NCBI GenBank assembly: GCA_015680685.1
Contig: MNCI01001419.1
Location: 94,997 to 158,996 of the forward strand
DNA: 64,000 nucleotides
Direction: 5' to 3'
From: Gnetum montanum
Taxonomy: Eukaryota; Streptophyta; Gnetopsida; Gnetales; Gnetaceae
A program made the position numbers and the translations under genes. Shown here in pieces: positions 44,738 through 57,400 of the stretch (its first letter is position 1; the number at the start of each line of letters is the position of its first letter). The notes below the pieces were generated by a model. The model had not been told where the DNA came from. It searched no databases and saw only the letters and a list, made by a program, of their open reading frames with translations.

Positions 44738-45502
44738 CTACTCCCCAGCCTCAGAATCCAACACCAGCGCCTCAACCTGTGTCTGCACCTGCAGTGGTCT
44801 CCAAACACAGAACCGGGCGTAGCCCATGTGTTCCATGTTCTCGGTAAAGCTGTCAAACTTGATAAACTCCCCCACCGCCTGTGCACATGAGCGTAGCACC
44901 TCGAGGGACCAATATTCAAGTGGTAAATCATACAAGTGGACCCATACCGGAGCCCTAGCGAACAGATTTGGGTCACGGTGAGCGCCCGGGCGCCAGGGAG
45001 CCAGGGCTAGGCCCCGGGCCTCGTAAAACCAAGGCCCTCCCACCAGAACCTTTTCGCGGTCTGCCAGGGAGTTGAAACCAAATAGGAGACGGTCATCTGC
45101 GAGGCACTTGACCATCACCGAGTCCAACTCCCAAGCAGCCCGAGCCCAACGACAAATCAAGTCCAGTCGAGGCCGTATCCCTTCAGAAACAAACTTACCG
45201 ATTAAACTTCGAGCCAAATTATCCAGCGCAGCGCTATCTGGGCCCTGGACTTTGAGCCTTATCTCAAGCCTTTCAGTAGTGGTCTGCTGCTCAGCAGCTT
45301 GCTGTGCGTCGGCAGCGTGGGCCTGCTTGTCAACATTGGCGCCCAAGCCTGGTTGGCCTTGTGCTGAACCCACCGCGCCATGTGCTTAACCCTCCGCGCC
45401 GTGTGCAGCACCTACCCCGCCTTGTGCTGCCCCTGTCCCGCCGTTTGTTAAACCTGTCGTGGTGCGTGCGGCTCCTGCCTTGGTGTGGGTTGCACCTACC
45501 AT
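44738..45502 (-). pseudogene. LINE ORF1, DUF4283-type RNA-binding protein
   Basis: Begins MVGATHTKAGAAR at 45502, with Gly/Ala/His-rich heptad repeats broken by one TAA, then Gln/Ala-rich, then the DUF4283 pattern: LARSLIGKFVSEG, WARAAWELDSVMVKCLADDRLLFGF, REKVLVGGPWFYEARGLALAPWRPG, APVWVHLYDLPLEYWSLEVLRSCAQAVGEFIKFD, YARFCVW. This matches ORF1/gag-like proteins of plant L1-type LINEs, which bind element RNA. Ends at 44738 by stop. Confidence 0.85.
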
Positions 45503-45510
45503 GCTCATAC
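45364..45510. repeat. 21 bp minisatellite in LINE ORF1
   Basis: About seven units like TGTGCTGCCCCTGTCCCGCCG, encoding the Gly/Ala/His repeats at the ORF1 N-terminus. Same motif as 43183-43330. Confidence 0.8.
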
Positions 45511-45551
45511 TTTGAGATTGTTAGACATGTTAGTCAATGTGCATCATGTTT

Positions 45552-48500
45552 AACTTAATACATAATTTAGGTTAAAAGATTCATTTTGTTTGAATGAAAT
45601 TCAAGGATGGAAGAACAGTGTTTTCTTTGAATATTCATTAACAATTAAAGTGGTATTTGCTGCTTAACATAAATATAAAGGATATACAAATCATCATCTT
45701 CTAAAGATTAAAGAAATTTCAAAATGGAGATTTGATCTTATTATAGGTCAAATTTATCTTTAAGTTTCTTGATGTTACTAGAGTATTCTAAGTTGGTGGC
45801 ATATTTTTTTGAACTTTCAAGATTCCCGGAAAATTTTTCTAGTTTTGTGAATGTGGTATGTTAGAATTTTAATTGGATAACTTTAAGTATCAAATTCATA
45901 GAACTATCATACTCACAACATGGACAAGTTTGCATCAACCATCATTTTTTGTTTTTGTTTTTTAATACTTTTTAAAAAATTTTTAAGAAAATGTTCTCAA
46001 TGATCAAAGTTCCAGAAATACATCAAAACAAAAGGCATCCCAAAAGGGTGAAGATCAAACCATGGAGGGCATAAACACTTCTAAATGAACATAAACAAAC
46101 ATGGCAAAGCAAAATCATTGAAATGCTAACCAAATATCTGTTTAGTAGCATGCTATTAATTAATTTATTAGAAAGCAACTACTTTATTGGATAGGATTTA
46201 TTGGAAAGCAGGTAGTTATTGTTATTCATACAACTAGAAATATATAACTAAAAACCAAATAAAAAGATATAACTAAAAAGCTAAAATAAGTGGAGGCAAT
46301 AGGCTATGTGGATGGATGAGAAAACCTTTATTTAATGACTCAGGTAGGGCAGGCAAAACACACTATGTATACTTCACTAGATGGGGGCAAAAACATAGCA
46401 TGTCACAACAAAATTTATTCAAGGCATCACCAAAACACACGTGCTACTAGGTGTGGGGTAGTCTAGCCTATGATTTAGTCTTTAATGAATGACCAAGGAT
46501 GTTACAGAAGGAGGAGCAGGAATAGCCTATATACATATATAGCTAGTATAGTATAGTATATATAACCATGACATATATTTTTACACAACCAAAGCATGCA
46601 TGGATATAGGCTCATTCTCTTACTCATGTATGAGGTAGATAGGGTATAGGCTTACACTCTTAGGTAGACTCCTTGCACAACAATCTAGTGGCAAATGATT
46701 GTAGTCATAATCTAGGGGATACTATGTAGTTGGCTAGTCTATAAGTGTCCATCACATAAAAATGTTTACTAGCATATGAGGAGCTATAACCATCAAACCA
46801 TTAGGCTCAACCACAAGTGAGGTTAGTAGCATTTAAGTAACAAGGTTGCGAGCAATGTTGTCTTCTTATCTACAGTGCACTAGTACTAGTAGTGCCCTTT
46901 GGCATTGTCAAAAATACAAGACACGAACATAGTAAGTGGCAGAGTTGGAAACAACTTCTTTATTACCTCATATGGTGGAGTAGGAACTACTTCTTTGTTA
47001 CCCCATGGCAGGACCAATGAAGAAACCAAAAATACATGTAGGGATTGAAACCAAAATATATAGAAAAGAGAGAAAAGAAAGAAAAAAGGATGGAACAAAA
47101 AGGCATAGGTAAACCTAAAGAAAAAAACTAGGATAGAAGCAACATAAAATACAAAGGAAGAGGTTGTAGCAGCTATCTTAAAAATTTTATATTATATTTT
47201 ATTATTAGTTTACAAATTTAATTTAATATTTATACATTAAGGTTGATCTATATTTTATTAGATCTTGAGACTTATAATTTAATTAAATATTTACATATAA
47301 ATTGTCATAGTAATTGTAATAAATAATGATGATGATGTGAAAGTTAGTGAGTATATTTAATCTACTAAATAATATGAAAATGGTATTATAGTTCATTTGC
47401 ACATTGATTTTCATTGTGAGAAATGTAGCGAATCCAATTTGAAGTGTGAATTAGTGATGCCTTTGTTATTCTTTGTTTACTTCTTTGCATCATATTTAGA
47501 GGTATGCATCTAAGTTTTATCAATTATTTCTTCACACTATTGCAACTATTATGCAGTGTTTAACTTTAATTTGAACATTTTTTTTGATGATTTTATCANT
47601 TGAAGATTAAGAGATCATCTTGTTTAAGTTTAAAGATTTGTAGTTATAAGTGTGGAGTACTTTGAAGATGGCTAGTGATATTTTTCTAAGCTTCAGGTAG
47701 TAAAATAGACAAGAATTACTTCCTTTATGGCCTCGTATCAAGATTTATAAAAAATTGCTAAAGAGCATATGGNCGAAGCAAGTTTCACCATAGTCTAGGA
47801 AAATAAAGTATATAGTTGAAACAAAGTCCTCATCATCTAAAAGAACTCTATCTCCACCTCTTGTATAATAGATTNTAGAAACTAACAAATTCATTATTGA
47901 AAAAATTTTAGAGGTATAAAAAAATATTATAGTGAGATTAANTATTTTTGTTTCTTATTGCATTTCCCCTAACACCAAAGCCTTATGGGGTGGTTCATCC
48001 TTTGCCATAGTGAAGAAGGAAACCGTAAAGAAAATAGATCTACACTTAGCTCTTATGGTTCACTGTAAGGTAGTTGCAAATAAATCACTATGATTTGAAT
48101 TGTATATGAATAAACATGAGTACTCCAAATACCTATCTTTTCAAGCTAGCATCTACTTTTACTACTATGAAATGTTCTTGGTAAATNCTTTACCTTTACA
48201 GGTATATGAAAGGCATGAATCTATAGTGGGGACTTATATATTATCAAGAAGTGGAATAAAAGAGTTTACATTAGAAGGTGTTATTTTTCGAAATTGTTAA
48301 ACTTTAAGTTAAATTTCCTTAAGAAAAAATAATAAGGAACTCTATTTATTTAATTGCTTATCTATAAATTTAATGTTTTATTTTAGACATTCATGTTATG
48401 ATGAAGAAGTTTATTTAATTTTTTTAGNCAGTCTAAGAAAATATGGTTTTTTACATAGTTGTAGAAAATATTATCATAGTTTTGCTTCCATATTATAAAA

Positions 48501-49184
48501 TCTAAGTTCATAGTGAAAGAGCCTTTATACCCCAATAATGTATTTGTAAAATGGTTCAATTTAAAAGATCTATGAGAGAAATTAGTAAGATCTATCATGG
48601 AGAGAGTTTACCCAGGTTTCCTAAAGTAGCCCTACTTAGGCCTTGTAGTAGTCATTTAGTGTAAGATCTTCACCAAAAATAGAAAGAACAAAATTAGTTT
48701 TTGAATGTTGAACTTATTATATGTAGTGGTGAAGAAGAATCTCATCATATATGGGATATTTGTTGTGAATCTTTACAACAATATGTCATACTAATGTTTC
48801 TTCATCAATCCTTACCTTTCCTATAGATATTTACTACCTACTTTTGTCAAGGCTTTTGAAAAAAATAACGTAAATGAAATCATGATATTGATAACAAGTA
48901 ATAAAAACTGTGAATTAGACTAGATACCATTTATTAAAGCATTTGAGAAGTCCAAATATACCATCATAAAAATTCCAAAAATAAAATAGTCAATGAAGAT
49001 GCAAATGAAAGGATGGTTTACTCTCTATGATAATCAATTGACACTACAAATGGTGAAGCTAATTCAACAATACCACTGGTTCCAATATGAAGTAACATAT
49101 TATCAAGCTATCATATTATTTTTAAAAACCAACATTAATAAGTCACTTTTAAGAAGTCATTGTTCATGAAGTTTTAATCAAANG
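45552..49184. other. Unassigned AT-rich DNA with scattered Ns
   Basis: No recognisable gene, domain or LTR. A 66-codon stretch at 48100-48300 and short ones elsewhere have no motif. Single unknown bases at 47599, 47773, 47875, 47941, 48187, 48428 and 49184 point to low-confidence consensus. Near 46540 there is a short TATAGTATA-type run. Possibly very old transposon sequence. Confidence 0.4.
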
Positions 49185-49836
49185 CATAACTAGCACAGGC
49201 AACGGACCTCGCAGACCCTCATTGCAAAAATCCAGAAACGTGCGGCCCACTGGACAAATAAATTCCTGTCCCGCAAGGGGAAGATGGTGCTGGCGTGTGC
49301 TGTGCTGGGGGCCATGGCGAGGTTTGTTGCCTCGATGGCCTCCCCCCCTTGGAGCCATTGCCAAGATTGACCAGATTATCCACGATTTTGTCTGGTCTGG
49401 CAGGAAGGGGGCTAAGAAGTTACACCTCCTGGCTTGGTCCAAAATCGCGCGGCCCCGGTACGCCGGCGGTATTGGCCTCCTCCCCTTCGCTCTGGAGGTT
49501 GCCCTGGGGCGTCATAAACTCCTGCAGCGCCTGGTCACTGACAACGATGACCCCTCCCTCTAGGTCCAAATCCTGCGAAAGAAGTACAGCCCCTGGATGG
49601 TGACCACCTCTGACTCCCACACTTGGAGGCAACTCTGCGCGCAGGTGGGATCGATGGACAGCGCGGATGGAATCCACCTGCACCCACATCAGCTCCTGCA
49701 GAAGCTGTTCCCAGCCGATCCGCGCTGGATGCGACTGTGGAAGGGTATCCTCCCTGAAAAGATCAAAACCTTCGGGTGGCTGATCCTCCACCAGGCCCTC
49801 CCGGTTCGCGCGGTTCTGAAGTCCAGGGGCATGGGC

Positions 49837-50020
49837 NNNNNNNNNNNNNNNNNNNNNNNNNNNNNNNNNNNNNNNNNNNNNNNNNNNNNNNNNNNNNNNN
49901 NNNNNNNNNNNNNNNNNNNNNNNNNNNNNNNNNNNNNNNNNNNNNNNNNNNNNNNNNNNNNNNNNNNNNNNNNNNNNNNNNNNNNNNNNNNNNNNNNNNN
50001 NNNNNNNNNNNNNNNNNNNN
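49837..50020. other. Assembly gap (184 N)
   Basis: Unknown bases in the zinc-finger region of the LINE. Confidence 0.99.
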
Positions 50021-50334
50021 TGGATGAGAGACAGGAGGTTACTGCTGAAAGCAATGACCTACGGGGGAAACGAACGCCGAACCCACCTCTGCAGGCCTGG
50101 AAGACAAGCACCCCCAACCGCAGAACCGGCATTGCCCAAATTATCGAAGAATTCAGACGCCGCAGGGAGGAAGGGCCGGGACAGCCCAGCAAGAATTAAG
50201 TCCAGGTTACCGCCCCATGGTTGGTGGCTGACGCTGGTTGAAGAAGTGTCAGGGGCGAGGTCTACAGTCTGCGCAGTGTGGGTGGGCAGTCTCTCGTGGG
50301 TTGTCTGGGCGCCATGGGTGGAGTCTTTCTTGAC

Positions 50335-50495
50335 GGGCAAATTTGGGTGGTCCTTTTTTCCTGCAGATTGGGTGGTCCTTTTGGCTGCAGATTGGGCGGT
50401 CTTTCTTGACGGGAAATTTTGGGTGGTCCTTTTTCCTGCAGCTTGGGTGGTCCTTTTGGCTGCAGATTGGGTGGCCCTTTTGGCTGCAGATTGAT
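50335..50495 (+). repeat. 23-24 bp minisatellite at LINE 3' end
   Basis: About six units of the form GATTGGGTGGTCCTTTTGGC with TGCA joints. It lies between the ORF2 end and the poly-A tail. Confidence 0.8.
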
Positions 50496-50639
50496 CTTGG
50501 TGGGGATTTTCCTGTCCGGTGGGGCCAGCAGCCCTGGCCCACGCTGTACCCATGTATAGCTTCTCCTTTTTTGATAATTAATATAGCCTGACCTTTATCA
50601 AAAAAAAATAAAAAAATAAAAAAATCTCTTTCTATTTTC

Positions 50640-52560
50640 TACTTTACTAGATCAAAGAAATGATTTCAATTATATACATTTAAATTATGAAGTATCACAT
50701 TTGGAATAAGTTTGAAAGGGATCTCTTTCTAGAAATTCATAAACTTATAACTATTTATGCTAAAATATATTTCTTTAATATTTACATTGTTTACTATGGA
50801 AAAAACATCTACAAGTGATCAATAGTCAATAATTTATATATCTAAGATCACTTGAAATTTATGGTCATGAATGTATTCATTATTAGACTTAAGTAATTAT
50901 AGTTTTTTCCAATGTTAAGGTTGATGCCTTATATTAGGTTTTGTATGTTTATAGTTAAATTAATATTAATAAAAATTCATTATTACAACATGTTAATGAG
51001 GTGGTCCCTAATAGTTATACTAGTGGGTCCTTTCCAAAGTAGGCTTCTACCTATACTGCCCTTGTATAACCATTTCTATTAGAATCCATGGGCATCCTAG
51101 AGGTTAAATGTCGATCATGTCTATGTATCAATACACACAACTATTGCACTAGAAATCCTATACTATGCTATAGAAAACCATGAAATTCATAATTATAGCA
51201 TGGCAAACAGTTGGAATGGAGTAATAAGGGATCAAAGAATTGGCATGTGAGGTACCTTACCATTTTCATTGTGGATTCCACGTATAATGCATGCCTAAAG
51301 TGATCATCATACCCATTTGTTAGGATTTTGCACCAACTCCAACCACTTCTAGTAACATCACATTGTATCATGTTGGGTCTACCACCATGAGACCAACTAG
51401 CCACCATACAAATGAAGACATCACTACTAAATAAAGAAAGTCAAGAAACAATGTTAGACATTTGAGAATAATTAATTACTTATTAGTGTTTAGTATTATG
51501 GACCTTGTTCATTTGTTAGAGAAGAGCCTTTAGAGCTAGGTCACTTTTCTTTCTAGCCTTACAACCAATGCTAACCCATCAATGAAGTATCTTTAGACAT
51601 GGGTCACATGCCTTTCTAGTAACATGATTAGGTCAGTCCAAGGGACCATGAGATTTTTGAAAATAGCTTACCTTCAAACATAGATCACATGCCTTTGCAA
51701 TGGCACCTAAAGAGTGAGTTCATATGAAACAATTAATTATTTTTTACACATGCACTATTTATCTTTTAAGTGAAAGAATAATGAAACAATTAGGTGCATA
51801 TGACTTTTCAAATACAATGAGAACATGAGTAGTGGGACTTAGGGTAGAAGTCAAAGGAATCAATAGATCCTTTTTATATCAGGCCCTTATCCATATCCTC
51901 TTGGTCCTTCCTTCTTCCTTCAAGGTATAGTTCTCAAGGATTAATTTTAAGTTTTCAATGTGATAGGAACCACATTATTATTATAATAAAGATTTTTCCT
52001 TAATAAAAATTAAAGAATGGATGAGATGGTCTCATTGTAATGCAACATTTTTGCTTCTATAATTTGATATCATAGGATAGAATTTCAACATGTGAAGTTG
52101 ATACTTGAATCTTAACTGGTAATCTTATTAGTAACAATATTGAAAATGTTCACAATGTATAAAGAAAATAATCCAAGAAAGTTTAAAATTATAAAAGAAA
52201 TTGGAAACTATTAAGGAATGAAAAATGTATTTAGAAATGGAAAATATAAAATAGTTAGAAAATTAAAGACATTGGAAAATACCAAAAAATTAAAAAAAAA
52301 AAATTATAATTATGTCCTTACAAAGTCTAATTAGAATAAGTATCTTCCCCAAAACTAAGATTAATGGAGAAGATACAAAAAATGAATTGAGTAATTCTAG
52401 TTGTGGATGATAGGGTTGGTGTGATGGCTTTGTAAGTGTCCCTAAATGGTTTTACCTATTATATATTCACTAAGATCAATCTTTGTGGGTTATGAGGATG
52501 ATAAATTTGTAAGGTGATAGATTTAAATGTAGCATTAATCACGTAAGGGTAAGGACCACC
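50640..52560 (-). other. Spacer of minus-strand Athila-like copy F
   Basis: The reverse complement near 51000-51090 (GGAAAGGACCCACTAGTATA, preceded by CCCATGGATTCTAATAG) matches the C spacer at 34190-34240, and a matching block lies in E at 54930-54990. Otherwise AT-rich with no ORF. The 3' LTR of F was not found between here and the LINE at 50625. Confidence 0.5.
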
Positions 52561-52564
52561 ATTT

Positions 52565-52735
52565 GGAGTGATGGTAAGATGCTCTTTCCTTAAGTCAAAG
52601 ATCTACATTTGAGCCTAGGTGTAGCTAGTTAAAAAGGTTCTATTTTCACTCATCTACCAATCCTCTTGAGGCCTTACTTAGTGGGATGAGTATTGTGGCT
52701 TAAGCTGCTGATGTTTAAGAATAATGTAAGATCTT
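52565..52735 (+). repeat. SINE-like repeat, family X
   Basis: ACCACCATTTGGAGTGATGG, GGTAAGATGCTC (A-box-like), CATTTGAGCCTAGGTGTAG (B-box-like), then a body shared with 63185-63341 and, in reverse, 8945-9115. Confidence 0.55.
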
Positions 52736-52839
52736 TCCCAAAGCATTGGAAACTTTTTCTATTGTGGTGCACGACTAGGATTGTAGTAAAAAAAATTATG
52801 TTCTAGTTTAATTTTTATTCACCTAATTTTGGTATCATT

Positions 52840-53347
52840 CCTTTGTTTAATATAGCCCTTGTGGACCTCGTTGTGCATGAGTGCTAACATCCTATTTTCA
52901 TCTAGCATATTTAGGTTCATTAAGCATTCCTTCTAAGCTATACTAAGATCAAGGTGTAGGTCATATGTGATTGTTAATATGGAGAGGTTTGCTTGGACAG
53001 GTAGTTTAAAAAATTGTCTAGTATACCAACTCATAGCATGAGTTTCATATAGGGAGTTTCTAGGTGGAACAATAGGTTCATAAGGCATCATTTAATTTTA
53101 TACTCTAATCTTTCTTATATGTACTAATGGTCCTAGTAAGGATCTACATTATTTTTTTATTTATGAATTTTTCTTGATTATTTTCTTCGGGATGATAGGA
53201 TGATGTAAATTTATACTTAACTTTTGACCATTGCATCAACTTCTTGAAGGTAGCACTCATAAAATGGATATCTTTATTAGAAATGAGTACCTTAGGCATA
53301 CCAAACCTCTTTACCACATGTTGCTAAAAGAATTTCATGATTATGAC
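52840..53347 (-). pseudogene. Integrase of copy F, distal half
   Basis: The minus strand reads HVVKRFGMPKVLISNKDIHF (usual ..FG.P..LISDNG.HF), ATFKKLMQWSKVKYKFTSSYHPE, then decayed integrase C-terminus. The part nearest 53347 is split from the proximal half (60250-60880) by element E. Parallel sequence lies in E at 56450-56990. Confidence 0.65.
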
Positions 53348-54217
53348 TAACGAATAGTGAGGTATCCCTACACACAATTATATGAATCACTAAGGCATTT
53401 ATGTGTGATTCGGTCAAATTTTGTGAACCTATAGTTCTCTAGTGCACTAGTTCTCTAGGAAGTAAACTAGGTGTTGAGAATGTTCATTGTCTTTCCAACT
53501 ACACTTGTGAGGCTCAAGAATATGGTTTAAGTGTAAATAAGGCACATGATTTTTATCATTTTATATTTCATGGTTTTAGTGCTTGAAATAAATAGGATAG
53601 GGACTAAAGTAATTTCATGTCTACTTTTAATTTAACTGGCTAACTATTGTTTAACTATTCCTAACATAATTATCCAATCCCACCTTCCATGAACATCTTG
53701 AACATGTATAACACGTCTAAGTTACCAAACGTTACACATTACTAGGATTACCAAATGTCATACTCATGCTCGAAGTGATTGTACATATGTGCTGAATTGA
53801 TTTCAATTTAATCAATCTAGCTTACTTTAGCTTAATTACTTGGGAGTATTAAGGGAAATTGCATAAACATTAAATGCATGAATAAAATATTTAAGCTAGG
53901 AAAGGTGCTACAAGGTTTGATCAGAAAGCTCATCTTTGTTATTGCACACACTGCGATGGTTAGTTATAATAGTGCTTGAATAAAGATATATACACTCAAT
54001 GAATCTTGTTGTGGGCACTTTGGAAAATATTCTAACTCTAGAGAAAAGAAACTGTAAGAGCTCTACGATGCTAAAAAAAACTTATAACCAAAAAGTTGTG
54101 CCCAAGTGCTATATTTATAGGCTAGCATACATTTCGTGATATCGAATATTTGACATCACTTCTTGGGCCCTAATATTAGATACTCAATATTCAAGCATAA
54201 TTAATTACAATTCATCA
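53348..54217 (-). repeat. 3' LTR of element E
   Basis: The minus strand starts TGATGAATTG and has a TATA box (CTATAAATATAG near 54113), AGTTAGAATATTTTCC, and an end aligning with the A LTR end (ACAAAATTTGACC..GTAGGGATACC..TTCGTTA). A short direct repeat CTAGAGAACTA is duplicated near 53435-53460. Confidence 0.8.
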
Positions 54218-54231
54218 TACCCCTATGACTG
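54218..54231 (-). other. 3' polypurine tract of element E
   Basis: The minus strand reads CAGTCATAGGGGTA, one base off the family motif, and abuts the LTR start. Confidence 0.6.
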
Positions 54232-56145
54232 AATAAAAATTCATCCTTGAGTGAAAAAGAGGAGGAACAACTTCCATAAAAAATATTGGGAAGGTATAGG
54301 ATTATTGACTGACATGAAAATTGACTTAGATTGAATAGATAGACTCTAAGTACCCAAATATATGAATTTACTATCATTTATAAAATTGGATCTTCATATC
54401 AATAGAATTAAACACCCTAGACAAAATTGACATCCAACTCCTCTAGCAACTAAAGAGTGAGGGAGGAGATTCGATGATCATGAAAGATCTTTGTTGTATG
54501 GTGTTGCTGCTAATCCTTTAGTGAAGATAGTCCCACTTCCATACCATGCTTTCCACTACAATCACAAAAAAATCACATATTAGTGTGCAATGTATAACAT
54601 ATAGCTATTAGGTCCCTTGTCTTGTCGATGGTTATACTTGGCTAGGTTATAATTATGGTGGATTGATTTCTTTAATAGTGTTGGTAGGAAGACTGAAGAT
54701 AGGGTGAAATGAATAAGTGATCCACTAAATTTTGAAAGGTTTGAACATGATGAAATGCTTGAAGAGGGTTAAAGAATTCACAATAATAATAAAAGGATTT
54801 CACTAAAAAATTTTGTGAAGATGTGCATAATTGGATGTCATTGATGAGGCACACAAAATGATTTGATTGTGAAAATGTCTAAGGGTAAAGGACTTAACTA
54901 ACCCAACTAAAAGGTATGTAAGTGGGTCCTCCACACAGTAGGAACATAACCTTTATTACCCTTGCATAACTTCAAACTAAGGAATCTATGGGCCCTGTGG
55001 ATGATTAATGGTTATGGAGAGTTACATACAAAAACTAGAAGATACTACCTGAGATTTTTGACATTTCAAACCAAGACAACAAACAGGAACATGAAACTGA
55101 TAGTGAGGTGAGACATGAAGAGCATAGATGGATGAGAGAGAGAATAAAATGTAGTTCCCAATTAAGGTAACATGAAGGCCCTTGTGAAGTTTTTGGTTAA
55201 TTGACCTAATAAAATTCATTCTTAGTCCAAACCAAAAGCAACATTATTCAATGACCTTACATTACCATTCTAAGACTAGTCCATCCCCTTGAGACACAAG
55301 AGTGCTCCCACAAAACAACCACTATTCCTTATTGAAGAAAAAAAGAAAAGTAGGAAGTGAGAATGAGCCTTAGTTAGAGCGGACGTTCAAGCATAGGTAA
55401 CATGTCTTACTAGTCCCATAACTAGTGCTTGTTGCGTATCTATTCTATCTAAGAAATGTGCTTTAATTTCTTATTTTATGAGAACCACACCATAAAAAGA
55501 CTTATTTAACTTCCTGTTATTGGTTGACATAGAATAGTAAGAAATTCATGAAAACATGCATGCATCCAAGTAAACAGAAAGGCACAAAGAGTGCTAAGTT
55601 CCCTTGAAGTCACACCTTGTTTAAACCTTGGGGCCCTCTCTAAGTCTAGAAACTACCAAGGTCATACATTTGTTAAAGATTTTACTAATGAAAAATGGAT
55701 CTCATACTTCTAAAATAGGGACAACCATAGAGTTTTGGATGGGTGGATGTTGTGGACTCATTGCCTATTTCATGAAAAGGAAACCATGTCCAAGTTATTA
55801 GTAATAAAATTTAAAGCTAAAATCCAGACACCAATAATCAAATAACTAGATAACACATGTCCACGTTAAATAACTACATTGTACACATTTGGCAATAAAA
55901 CGTAATAAGAAAATCACACCAATAGAAAGAAAATTATACAAGAAATTGCAAAATATTTTAAAAAAATAAAATGTACTAATGATGTTGTAAATTGTTTTTA
56001 AAAAAATTAATATGTAGAAAACAAAAAGTTGTAAGATAAATAAGGTGTAAAACAAAATGGTGTAAATATAAATAAGGTGTAAAAATAGAATTGTGTAAAC
56101 AAAAAGATGAAAAAACTAAGCTAATATAATTAGCATGGATGGCCA
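54232..56145 (-). other. Non-coding spacer of element E
   Basis: Reverse complements of blocks shared with A and C: GTGTGACTTCAAGGGAAC near 55597, CACTAGTTATGGGACTAG near 55413, AATGAGTCCACAACATCC near 55745, and AGGAACATAACC..GGGCCC near 54960. No ORF of note. Confidence 0.6.
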
Positions 56146-56161
56146 TCTCGCCCATGACTAA
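56146..56161 (-). other. Internal polypurine tract of element E (mutated)
   Basis: The minus strand reads AGTCATGGGCGAGATGG, one substitution in the G-run compared with A (AGTCATGGGGGAGACC), at the same place after pol. Confidence 0.5.
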
Positions 56162-57400
56162 TTTCAGAGGAGGAGATCTAGAAGATTGAGCATATTTGTC
56201 AATCTAATGGGGTGTTTATTGCACTAGCTTACTTAGGCTTGTGAAAAGGTTTGACTTGTTATATGTTGACTATCTACTTCTTATCTAGGCTCTCAAGTTT
56301 GTAGATCATCATGGTCCTAGAAGGAAAAGTTTCATAAATGATATAAGGTCCTTCCCACAATGTCTAGAACTTAGTTCATTGAGATGCATGTGTGGGGTTC
56401 CAGTAAAGGATGTTATCTTCCAATTGAAATTTGACTTTTCTAATTCTAAGGTCATGGCACTTCTTGTTGAATGCTTTGTGCAACTTGTTAGATGATAAGG
56501 CTACCAATCCATTTCCATCTAGCAAGTTGAGATTCATTAACCTTTATTTTTGTGCTAGACTTAAGTCAAGTTCAAGGTCATAGGTTATTAAAAGTATAAG
56601 GAGCTTTGATTGAATGGAAAGATATGAGAAGTTTTTGTACACTAGCTCATAATAAGAGTAGCCTGTAGGGAGTTTCCATATTGAGTAGTAGGTCCAAAGG
56701 GCATCATTGAGTTTTGTACTCTAGTCTCTCCTATATTTGCTAATGGTTCTTATTAAAATATTTGTGACCTTAGCTTTACCATTGGCTTGGGGTTGGTAAA
56801 GTATTTTTAGTTTATGTTTAACCCCTAAGCGTTGCGTAAGCTCTTGAAAGGTAGTGCTTGTAAAGTAATTTTCATTATTAGAAATTAATCCACATGGAAA
56901 ACCAAACTTGTTTATAACATTTTATTATACAAACGAAGTAGCAGTAAAAGATTTACAATCGATGATTATTGCTACTTTTGCCCATTTTGTACAATAGTTA
57001 ACAACAAATATGATGTATGCCTTTTTATTTGACATGGGTATGATAGAAACCATGAAGTCTTTGCCCCAACTGTTAAAGGGTTCTAGTGGTTGAATCCACT
57101 ATTGAGGTCTCTCCATACATGTGGTCATTCCACCATCTTATTGGTAGCATTTATAAGAGTGGAGATATTGTTGAGCATCCTGGAAAATTTTTGGCCAATA
57201 ATACCCTAGCATTAGGATTTTAATGGCCACGCATCTCCTAGCATAGTGATCCCCAAAAGGTCCCGCATGAGCATCCTAGATAACGTTTAGTTGATTAGCA
57301 TCAGAGACACACCAACTAACTAGGCCATTGGTGCACACTTTGTAGAGGTGTCCATGGATCTCCATGAAATGTTTCACATGGTGAAGAAACTTTTTTTTCT
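56162..57400 (-). pseudogene. Integrase of element E
   Basis: The minus strand reads DAHAGPFGDHYARRCVAIKILMLGYYWPKIFQDAQ (about 57270-57160), MTTCMERPQ, FNSWGKDFMVSI, KKAYIIFVVNYCTKWAKVAIIIDCKS (about 57040-56940), then the NKFGFPCGLISNNE region (catalytic Asp again Asn) and the decayed C-terminus toward 56280. Same organisation as the integrase of A. Confidence 0.75.

Larger units (their letters stand above)
38576..45535 (-). mobile_element. GC-rich LINE, near full length
   Basis: Non-LTR element on the minus strand, flanked by the perfect 16 bp duplication AATGTGCATCATGTTT (38560-38575 and 45536-45551). A T-run at 38576-38589 is the poly-A tail. From the 5' end: ORF1 (45502-44738, DUF4283-like), ORF2 endonuclease (44120-43398), linker, RT (42392-41676), zinc-finger end domain (39984-38848). 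Much more GC-rich than its surroundings and with intact target sites, so among the youngest insertions here. A sequencing gap (38604-38759) and a 1.3 kb foreign insert (40291-41589) lie inside. Confidence 0.9.
49185..50625 (+). mobile_element. 5'-truncated GC-rich LINE, plus strand
   Basis: Relative of the LINE at 38576. It reads HWTNKFLSRKGKMVLACAVLGAMARF, then, after a frameshift, IIHDFVWSGRKGAKKLHLLAW, a stop at 49561, then ILRKKYSPWMVTTSDSHTWRQLCAQV, RWMRLWKGILPEKIKTFGWLILHQALPVR. The zf-RVT part falls in a gap. Ends in a 23 bp repeat array and poly-A (50600-50625). Only the C-terminal quarter of ORF2 is present, as is common when first-strand synthesis aborts. No convincing target duplication found. 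Confidence 0.85.

Noticed and set aside
47599-48428. Host gene around 48100-48300
   Set aside because: 66 codons with an unknown base, no domain, no splice-site support.
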